From Ferruginivarius sediminum (GTDB taxonomy: Bacteria; Pseudomonadota; Alphaproteobacteria; Kiloniellales; Rhodovibrionaceae): DNA of 47,104 nt. The notes below the pieces were generated by a model. It did no database searches. It was not told where the DNA came from and was given only the letters and a program-made list of their open reading frames with translations. Position 1 is the stretch's first letter. Each line of letters starts with the position of its first letter. This document shows, one piece after another, positions 41,300 to 47,104 of the stretch. Both the position numbers and the translations under genes were made by a program. Location: NCBI RefSeq assembly GCF_003344765.1, contig NZ_QPMH01000024.1, forward strand, positions 1 through 47,104, in the 5' to 3' direction.

Positions 41300-42328
41300 A
41301 TGACGCAAGCCCGCGCCGACCAGCCGCCGACCGCTTCCGTCGAGGAGGCCGTGGCCTTCTTGCGCCGGCCCGCGTCCTATCCGGACCGCACCGGCAAGGT
41401 GGATGTGCGCGAAACCCACATGTCCTGGGTCTTCCTGACCGACCGCTTTGTCTACAAGCTGAAAAAGCCGGTTCGTTTCAGCTATCTCGACTATGGCACC
41501 CCGGCGGCCAGGCTCCGCAATTGCCAGGCCGAGGTGCACCTGAACCGCCGGCTGGCGCCGTGGGTCTATCTGGCGGTGGTGCCGCTGCTGCGCAGTCAGG
41601 GCGACGGCGCATTGAGCCTTGGCGGCGCGGGAGAGCCCGTGGACTGGCTGGTCAAGATGGTGCGCCTGCCGGCGGCTGGCTTGCTCGACGAGGCGATGGC
41701 GGCGGGACCGGTCGGGCCGGAACGGCTGGACGGCGTGGCACACCTCCTGGCCCGGTTTTACCACGCGCAACCCAGGCAGAACCGTCGCCCGGCGATGTAC
41801 GCGCAATCACTGAAACGTGACGCGCGCGACAACCGGGATGCTTTGCTGGAGCAACCCGGCGAGGTGTCCGAGACGCGCGTCGATAATCTATTGAACAGCC
41901 TGATTGGATTCGTGAACCGCGAGGCCGACCTGCTGGCCGAACGTGCCGCGCGGCTGGTCGAGGGCCACGGCGACCTTCGCCCCGACCACATCTACCTCGG
42001 TCCGCCCCAGGCCGTGATCGACTGCATCGAATTCAACCGCGAGTTCCGCATCAACGATCCGGCGGACGAACTGGCCTTCCTGGCGATGGAATGCGAGCGG
42101 CGCGGCGCGGACTGGATCGGCCCCCGCCTGTTGTCGATCTACCAGGAGGTCACGGGCGACTGGATTCCGGATCGTCTCGTCGCCTTCCACAAGGCCCACC
42201 GCGCCCTGCTTCGCGCCAAGCTGTCGCTGTGGCACCTGCAAGAGCCGCGGATCGACGCGCGGAAATGGCGACGCAAGACGGAGGCCTATCTCTCGCTGGC
42301 CGAAACCTGCGCAAAGGAACTGGGATAA
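41300..42328 (+). CDS. APH-like protein, COG2187 type
   Basis: The product has 342 residues of a diverged aminoglycoside-phosphotransferase-like family. It has an N-lobe with FVYKLKKPVRFSYLDY (about 48-63), the loop VEGHGDLRPDHIYL (about 218-231) and the metal-site-like IDCIEFNREFRINDPADELA. In COG2187 proteins this domain is often followed by a P-loop kinase domain, which is missing here. GTG 41240 would add 20 residues. The C-terminus is rich in Arg/Lys helices. It ends 4 bases from the convergent PRPP-synthetase-like gene. Confidence 0.82.
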   Translation: MTQARADQPPTASVEEAVAFLRRPASYPDRTGKVDVRETHMSWVFLTDRFVYKLKKPVRFSYLDYGTPAARLRNCQAEVHLNRRLAPWVYLAVVPLLRSQGDGALSLGGAGEPVDWLVKMVRLPAAGLLDEAMAAGPVGPERLDGVAHLLARFYHAQPRQNRRPAMYAQSLKRDARDNRDALLEQPGEVSETRVDNLLNSLIGFVNREADLLAERAARLVEGHGDLRPDHIYLGPPQAVIDCIEFNREFRINDPADELAFLAMECERRGADWIGPRLLSIYQEVTGDWIPDRLVAFHKAHRALLRAKLSLWHLQEPRIDARKWRRKTEAYLSLAETCAKELG

Positions 42329-42332
42329 CGGG

Positions 42333-43328
42333 CTACGCCTCGATTCCCAGCAGATCGACCAGCGACCCACCAGAGCGGATGCGCGCGATCGCCTCCCCCA
42401 CCAGCGGCGCAGCATCGACCGTCAGCAGCTTCGAGCGCGCGGTATCGTTGCTCAGCCGGAACGCCGGCACGGAGTTCGTGATAACCAGACGCTCGATCGC
42501 GTCGTCCGCGAAAACCTTGTTCGCTTCGCCGACGAAGAGGCCATGTGTCGCCAGGGCCAACACCCGCGCCGCTCCCTGCTCGCGCGCCTTGCGCGCCGTG
42601 CGCAGCATGGTTCCGCCGGACGCGATCAAGTCGTCGACGATCAGCGCCGTCCGTCCGGCGAAATCGCCCACCAGCATTTCGCCGCTGACCTGCCCCCGGC
42701 TGCGGTACTTCTCCATCATGGCGCTGGCGATGTCGAGATCCAGCGCGCCCGCGAGCGTCTTGCGGAACGCCTCTGCCCGCTTCATGCCGCCGGAGTCGGG
42801 GGAGACCACCACCAGGTCGTCGTTTTCGATCAGCGGGCGCAGCGGCTCGACAAAGAGCCGGCGGGCGTCCAGATGCTCGGTGGCGCAGCGAAAGGCATTC
42901 TGGAACGCCGCTTGGTTGTGCACCTCCAACGCCATGACCCGCTCGACCCCGACGGCCTCGAACATCGCCGCCACATAGCGCGTCGTCACCGGGTCGCGCG
43001 CCTTCGTCTTGCGGTCCTTGCGGGCGTAGCACAGGTAGGGCGCCACCGCCGTGACACTGGCCGCCGCCGCGTCCCGGCACGCCGCGCAGAAGAACAACAG
43101 GCGGCACAGCTTGTCGTTCGCGCTTTGCGTGTCGTCGCCGTACAGCGAATGGATGACGAAGACATCGCGGTTGCGCACGGACACCAGCGGCCGGGCCTTG
43201 TGCTCGCCGTCCTCGAAGTCGCGCTCCTCATGCTCCGAGAGCGGCACGTTCAGCCGTGCGGCGACGCCGCGTCCGAAATCCCGGCTGCCGCCCAGAGCAA
43301 AAACACGCGGGGCATCGTCGGCCACCAT
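42333..43328 (-). CDS. Ribose-phosphate pyrophosphokinase paralogue
   Basis: The product has 331 residues with the PRPP synthetase fold. Kept features: YARKDRKTKARDPVT (about 103-117), VVSPDSGGMKRA, catalytic Lys and Arg in MEKYRSR, and PRPP loop ALIVDDLIASGGT. Changes: the metal motif DLHxxQ reads EVHNQAAF, and DTGGT reads ASGGT. It has an added Cys-rich stretch (LLFFCAACRD). It probably makes PRPP or a related pyrophosphate ester but is unlikely to be the housekeeping Prs. Confidence 0.87.
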   Translation of the reverse strand: MVADDAPRVFALGGSRDFGRGVAARLNVPLSEHEERDFEDGEHKARPLVSVRNRDVFVIHSLYGDDTQSANDKLCRLLFFCAACRDAAAASVTAVAPYLCYARKDRKTKARDPVTTRYVAAMFEAVGVERVMALEVHNQAAFQNAFRCATEHLDARRLFVEPLRPLIENDDLVVVSPDSGGMKRAEAFRKTLAGALDLDIASAMMEKYRSRGQVSGEMLVGDFAGRTALIVDDLIASGGTMLRTARKAREQGAARVLALATHGLFVGEANKVFADDAIERLVITNSVPAFRLSNDTARSKLLTVDAAPLVGEAIARIRSGGSLVDLLGIEA

Positions 43329-43484
43329 TGCCTCAGCCTCCCGGCAGGTCCACCGCTAACAGGTGTAGCGCGCGGCTTGCCGGGTCAAGACGACATACCT
43401 CGGCAGGCACAAGGGGCGATCGGGCTTGCGTCCGCGCGCGCCATCGGCTCCCATGCCGGCGCCGCAGGTTGAAGGAGACTCCTG

Positions 43485-44117
43485 GTGGACAAACGTTCGC
43501 TGCCCACCTTGGCGCCGACCACGGCCGAGTTGCTTGCTTCGTTTCCCTACATCTTCCGGGACGAGGTGGTGCGTCTCAGGCTCATCTTCGCCGTGCTGGG
43601 CGACCGGGGCCTGGCCTCGGCATTGCTTCTGCTGACGGCGCCGCAGCTTGTGCCGATGCCCCTCGGCCTGTCGAATGCGCTGGCGCTGCCGATCCTGCTG
43701 GTGGCCGGGCAGATGGCGCTTGGCCGGAAATCGCTGTGGCTACCCGACTGGCTGCTGGACAGGCCGCTGTCCCGCGATCGTCTGCTGATGGCCACGAACC
43801 GCATGGTGCCCATCCTGCGGCGCGTCGAGGTGGTAATCCGACCTAGATACCAGTGGGTCTGGGCACGCCCGGCGACACACCTGCTGGGCGTGAGCTGTTT
43901 CTTCATCGCCTGCGTTTCCGTGGCGCCGCTGCCGCTCACCGGGTGGCTGCCGGCATTGTCGCTGATCATCGTCGCCCTGGGATTGCTGGAGCGTGACGGC
44001 GCCGTCGTGCTCCTTGGCCTGGGCATCGGTGCCGTGGCGGTCGCTGTTTTCGCGCTCGTCGTCGGGGGGTTGGCCGAGGTGGGCGCAAACGTCGAGCGGC
44101 TGGCGAACGGGGGCTAG
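43485..44117 (+). CDS. ExoD-family membrane protein
   Basis: The product has 210 residues and about four membrane spans in the C-terminal two-thirds. It carries the ExoD-type core VFAVLGDRGLASALLLLTAPQL-like start and LPDWLLDRPLSRDRL (about 88-102). ExoD affects exopolysaccharide production in rhizobia by an unknown mechanism. GTG 43485 follows GAAGGAGA. Its TAG stop overlaps the stop of the convergent gene in a shared CTAG. Confidence 0.85.
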   Translation: MDKRSLPTLAPTTAELLASFPYIFRDEVVRLRLIFAVLGDRGLASALLLLTAPQLVPMPLGLSNALALPILLVAGQMALGRKSLWLPDWLLDRPLSRDRLLMATNRMVPILRRVEVVIRPRYQWVWARPATHLLGVSCFFIACVSVAPLPLTGWLPALSLIIVALGLLERDGAVVLLGLGIGAVAVAVFALVVGGLAEVGANVERLANGG

Positions 44118-44386
44118 CCCGTGGCTGATCCGCCACCGGGGGTGGTTCCACCGCGCGCGTCGTAGAAAGTCATCTCCCACTCACCGGCGGTTTCGTCGTG
44201 GCGCAGAATGTAGAGAGCGTGATCGTCGCCGGTCAGCTTGAAATAGCGGTGATCGGGACCGATCCAGCGGTCCAGGATCGCCACGACCTGGATTGCCCGC
44301 TCGCCCTGGCCCAGGAAGAAGCGCCGCGGCTCCTGCTCGCCGCGATGTCCGGCATAGCACTCGACACGCACGCGTATCCGGGCCAT
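44114..44386 (-). CDS. Small conserved hypothetical protein
   Basis: The product has 90 residues and looks like a compact beta-rich domain (VRVECYAGHRGEQEPRRF, RWIGPDHRYFKLTGDDHALY, LRHDETAGEWEM) with a flexible Gly-rich end. I remember similar small bacterial proteins but no assigned function. It starts 4 bases after the ferredoxin reductase gene on the same strand, so it is the third gene of the Rieske-reductase run. Confidence 0.75.
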   Translation of the reverse strand: MARIRVRVECYAGHRGEQEPRRFFLGQGERAIQVVAILDRWIGPDHRYFKLTGDDHALYILRHDETAGEWEMTFYDARGGTTPGGGSATG

Positions 44387-44390
44387 CCCA

Positions 44391-45623
44391 TCAACCCGCG
44401 GCTTTCAGAACCTTCTTCAGGGACGTCTCGGGATCGGACAGCATGTCCGGATCCGGCTTCGCGCCCGTCTCGATGAATTTCCGCGTCGGTGCAATATCCT
44501 TGGCGCTGTTCACGGCATTGGCGCCGACGATCCGGCCATCCTTCAAGTAGAATAGCGTGAAGGCCCCGCCTTCCGGATCGCCCCGCCGGACCAGCCGGTC
44601 CACTCGATCCGGCAAGCCGACCATCTGCAGGTTGACGTCGTACTGGTCCGACCAGAACCACGGCACCTGCGCATAGGGCGTTTCCTCGCCGGCCATGGTC
44701 CGTCCCGCAGCCACCGCCTGGTTCTGCGCGTTCTGCCAGGACTCCAGCCGCACGCGCCGGCCCAGGATCGGATTGGGATGCCGGGTAACGTCGCCGGCCG
44801 CGAAAATCGCCGGATCGGAGGTGCGCCCGCACGCGTCCACCACGATTCCGTCGTCGACCTCCAGCCCCGCATCGGCGGCAAGCTCGACATTGGGCAGAAT
44901 GCCCACGCCGACGACCGCCAGATCGGCCGGATAAGCGGTGCCGTCGGCGAGGCGCACCGCCTGCACGCGCGACCCGCCCTCGAAGGCTTCCACATTGGCG
45001 CCGGTCACGATCTCGACGCCGTGGCGGCGGTGCAGATCCGCGTACCAGTCGCCCACTTCCTCGGCGACCTGCCGGCGCATCAGACCATCGCCCGCTTCCA
45101 GCACGGTGACGGCACAGCCACGCTTGCGCGCCGCGGCGGCGACCTCCAGGCCGATATACCCGCCGCCGACGATGACCACCCGCGCCCCGGCCCGCAGGGC
45201 CTTGGCGATGGTCAGGCTGTCATCGAGATCGCGCAGGTAGTGGATCCCCGCAAGCTCGCTGCCCGGCAGCGCCAGGCGCCGCACCCGCGAGCCGGTGGCC
45301 AGCAGCAGCTTGTCGTAGGCAAGGGTCTCGCCGCCGGCCAAGGTCAGGCGCGCGCTCCCGCGGTCGATGGCCTCGACGCGCTGGTTCAGCATCAGCTCGA
45401 TGCCATGCTCGTCGTAGTAGTCGGGCGCGCGCAGGAAGGCCGTATCCGGCGCCGCCGCGCCCGTGAGCACCTGCTTCGACAGCGGCGGGCGTTCATAGGG
45501 CCGAACCCGCTCTGCCCCGACAACGACAAGGCGGCCGGAGAACCCGGCGCCGCGTATCGCTTCGGCCGCGCGGCCGCCGGCCTGGCCGGCGCCGACGACC
45601 ACATAGGTATCCGTGCGGCTCAT
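44391..45623 (-). CDS. FAD-dependent ferredoxin reductase (rhodocoxin/BphA4 type)
   Basis: The product has 410 residues. The FAD-binding motif VVVGAGQAGGRAAE is at about 9-22, the NADH-binding motif VIVGGGYIGLEVA at about 148-160, and FAD site IFAAGDVTRHPNP at about 270-282; the C-terminal domain ends near 405. It passes electrons from NAD(P)H to a [2Fe-2S] ferredoxin. The Rieske protein encoded 31 bases upstream is the obvious partner. Confidence 0.92.
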   Translation of the reverse strand: MSRTDTYVVVGAGQAGGRAAEAIRGAGFSGRLVVVGAERVRPYERPPLSKQVLTGAAAPDTAFLRAPDYYDEHGIELMLNQRVEAIDRGSARLTLAGGETLAYDKLLLATGSRVRRLALPGSELAGIHYLRDLDDSLTIAKALRAGARVVIVGGGYIGLEVAAAARKRGCAVTVLEAGDGLMRRQVAEEVGDWYADLHRRHGVEIVTGANVEAFEGGSRVQAVRLADGTAYPADLAVVGVGILPNVELAADAGLEVDDGIVVDACGRTSDPAIFAAGDVTRHPNPILGRRVRLESWQNAQNQAVAAGRTMAGEETPYAQVPWFWSDQYDVNLQMVGLPDRVDRLVRRGDPEGGAFTLFYLKDGRIVGANAVNSAKDIAPTRKFIETGAKPDPDMLSDPETSLKKVLKAAG

Positions 45624-45654
45624 GGCGCGCCCCCGATCGGAACGGACTGCCGGC

Positions 45655-45984
45655 TCAGCCCTTGGGCAGGCCGACGTAGACGTCGTCGCCCTCGACCTTC
45701 ACCGGATAGCTGGCCACGTCATCCTCGGCCGGCAACTCGGTGCACTTGCCGGTCTTGAGGTTGAAGCGCGCCTGATGCAGCGGGCACTCTATCTCGCAGC
45801 CATCGACGAACCCCTCGGAAAGCTGCGCGAATTCGTGCGTGCAGACATCGTTGATCGCATAGATGCCGTCGTCGAGGCGGACGACGCAAACCAGCGTGTC
45901 CCCGACCTTCGCGAATTCGGGCTCTTCCGCCTCCAGCTCGCTGGCCTTGGCGACGGCGTGCCACTCGACGTTCTGATCAGCCAT
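45655..45984 (-). CDS. Rieske [2Fe-2S] ferredoxin
   Basis: The product has 109 residues. The Rieske ligands are C48 and H50 (CTH) and C67 and H70 (CPLH), the pattern of biphenyl-dioxygenase-type and MocE-like ferredoxins. It would shuttle electrons from the adjacent reductase to an oxygenase. No oxygenase gene lies in the window. ATG 45984 follows GAGAGGGG; a longer upstream frame is not needed. Confidence 0.94.
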   Translation of the reverse strand: MADQNVEWHAVAKASELEAEEPEFAKVGDTLVCVVRLDDGIYAINDVCTHEFAQLSEGFVDGCEIECPLHQARFNLKTGKCTELPAEDDVASYPVKVEGDDVYVGLPKG

Positions 45985-46293
45985 GTCCCTGTACCCCTCT
46001 CCCGATTCACGTCGTCGCGGTCCGGCCAAGGACCGCAGCGTATAGGCTTGTAGCATCGCTGCGCCGGATTCGCCATCGCCGCGAGCGAAAGCGACGAACG
46101 AATCCAATGACGTGCGTCAGCGGTCGCGGGACTCTCACGCACTGTTGCACCGCCTCATCCATGAGGCGCACTTGAAGCGGCCTTCGAAGACGCCAAAATA
46201 CTGTTGCAACAATGGCGCTCAGGGTAGTCTGTAAGAAACCCGCGCGAGCGCGCTGCTGCTAAGGCCGTTAATGGCGGCGAAATCAGAGGAAAC
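45985..46293. other. Divergent intergenic region, Rieske ferredoxin / lon
   Basis: These 309 bases hold no gene. They contain an inverted repeat CGCCTCAT-CC-ATGAGGCG (46151-46168), a heat-shock-type promoter candidate directly after it, and a palindrome TGTTGCAACA (46202-46211). The last 70 bases form the lon leader, with AGAGGA as ribosome site. Confidence 0.6.
46171..46200 (+). promoter_or_regulatory. Candidate heat-shock (RpoH) promoter of lon
   Basis: CTTGAAG (46171-46177) lies 18 bases (counted from CTTG) before CCAAAATA (46193-46200). The alphaproteobacterial RpoH pattern is CTTG, 17-18 bases, then CYTATNT. The -35 part is exact and the -10 part partial. It lies about 94 bases before the lon start codon, and lon is a usual RpoH target. 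Confidence 0.5.
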
Positions 46294-47104
46294 ATGCTGG
46301 AATTGTCGGAAAGCTCGACCCGTTACCCCGTCCTGCCGCTGCGCGACATCGTCGTGTTCCCGCACATGATCGTGCCCTTGTTCGTTGGGCGCGAGAAATC
46401 CGTGAACGCGCTTGAAGAGGTCCGCAGCGAGGACAAGCAGATTCTGCTCGTGGCGCAGAAGGATGCCCAGCAGGAGGACCCGCAGCCCGGCGACCTCTAT
46501 CAGGTCGGCACGCTCGCCAGCATCCTGCAGCTTCTAAAGTTGCCGGACGGCACCATCAAGGTGCTGGTCGAGGGCGGGCAACGCGCGCGTGTGCGCGAGT
46601 TTACGGAGAACGACAGCTTCCTTGAGGCCGGCGCCGAAGTGATCGCCGAGGAAACCGGGGACGAGCGCGAGCTGGATGCGATCCGGCGCACCGTCGTCTC
46701 CCAGTTCGAGCAGTACATCAAGCTGAACAAGAAGATCCCGCCCGAGGTGCTGAACACCGTCAGCCAGATCGAGGATGCCAGCAAGCTGGCCGACACCGTC
46801 GCCTCGCACCTGTCGCTGAAGATCCCGGACAAGCAGGAGCTTCTGGAGACCGAGGCGGTCAGCGAGCGCCTGGAGAAGGTCTACAGCTTTATCGAGGGCG
46901 AGATCGGCGGCCTCGAGGCGGAAAAGCGCGTGCGCAACCGCGTCAAGAAGCAGATGGAGAAGACGCAGCGCGAGTACTACCTGAACGAGCAGCTGAAGGC
47001 GATCCGGAAGGAGCTTGGCGAGGGCGAGGAGGGCCAGGACGAGCTTCAGGAGCTTGAGGATCGGATTGCCAGGGCGAAGCTGTCGAAGGAGGCTCGGGAG
47101 AAGG
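46294..47104 (+). CDS. lon: ATP-dependent protease Lon, 3'-truncated by window end
   Basis: Lon degrades misfolded and regulatory proteins in the cytoplasm. 270 codons are present. The N-terminal substrate-binding domain begins YPVLPLRDIVVFPHMIVPL (about 11-29), and the helical part has KRVRNRVKKQMEKTQREYYLNEQLKAI-type sequence near 210-236. The AAA+ and protease domains lie beyond the window. ATG 46294 follows AGAGGA at 4 bases. The frame stays open to the last base. Confidence 0.95.
   Translation, partial: MLELSESSTRYPVLPLRDIVVFPHMIVPLFVGREKSVNALEEVRSEDKQILLVAQKDAQQEDPQPGDLYQVGTLASILQLLKLPDGTIKVLVEGGQRARVREFTENDSFLEAGAEVIAEETGDERELDAIRRTVVSQFEQYIKLNKKIPPEVLNTVSQIEDASKLADTVASHLSLKIPDKQELLETEAVSERLEKVYSFIEGEIGGLEAEKRVRNRVKKQMEKTQREYYLNEQLKAIRKELGEGEEGQDELQELEDRIARAKLSKEAREK

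Noticed and set aside
1..47104. Mobile elements, CRISPR arrays, tRNA or rRNA genes
   Set aside because: No transposase or integrase, no spaced direct-repeat array and no tRNA-like cloverleaf or rRNA sequence was seen on either strand.

Overview
The window is a high-GC, gene-dense chromosomal stretch from an alphaproteobacterium, most like the Rhodospirillales and related marine or salt-adapted lineages. I base this on codon use, the ccmF-ccmH-ccmI arrangement, the TRAP and branched-chain ABC transporters, the MttB-type methyltransferase and a CtTG-N18 heat-shock-like promoter in front of lon. No rRNA, tRNA, insertion sequence, prophage or CRISPR array is visible. The first 134 bases form a near-perfect fold-back, so the left edge is probably a contig end with an artefactual junction, and mttB lacks its true 5' end. 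The right edge cuts lon.

Layout. 0-4.2 kb: 5'-truncated MttB-family methyltransferase, a small MscS channel, a secreted peptidoglycan-binding protein, and a Pmp3-type membrane peptide coupled to a small secreted protein. 4.2-9.75 kb (minus strand): a tightly overlapped run of PP2C phosphatase, anti-sigma-type kinase, STAS protein, MlaE permease, MlaF ATPase, MlaD substrate-binding protein and a PqiC-like lipoprotein. This is a partner-switching module joined to a lipid transporter. 9.8-14.1 kb: cytochrome c maturation genes ccmF, ccmH and ccmI. 14.1-17.3 kb: a betaine-type binding protein behind a DddP-like M24 hydrolase, with a divergent LysR regulator. 17.4-18.5 kb: a CBS-domain protein, a possible small RNA ending in a strong terminator, and a small hypothetical gene. 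18.5-23.4 kb: NfeD protease, slipin, and a ligase-carrier-acyltransferase fusion. 23.4-24.4 kb: nicotinamidase and a GYD-domain protein.

24.4-29.1 kb: a complete five-gene branched-chain/aromatic-type ABC importer. 29.3-31.7 kb: an APH-fold kinase translationally coupled to a divergent enolase paralogue. 31.7-39.7 kb: tartronate-semialdehyde-type reductase, a small membrane protein, an amidase downstream of a TakP-like TRAP transporter, a D-2-hydroxyacid dehydrogenase and a GlcG-family protein. This group suggests handling of small hydroxy and oxo acids (glyoxylate, glycerate and relatives). 39.9-43.3 kb: folE, a phosphoribosyltransferase, an APH-like protein and a PRPP-synthetase-like protein. 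43.5-46.0 kb: an ExoD-family protein, a small conserved hypothetical protein, and a ferredoxin reductase with its Rieske ferredoxin. 46.3 kb to the end: the start of lon.

The best candidates for undescribed biology are the phosphatase/kinase/STAS control module built into the Mla operon, the kinase-enolase pair, and the NfeD-slipin-acyltransferase operon. All functions are read from sequence and remembered family knowledge; no database search was run.
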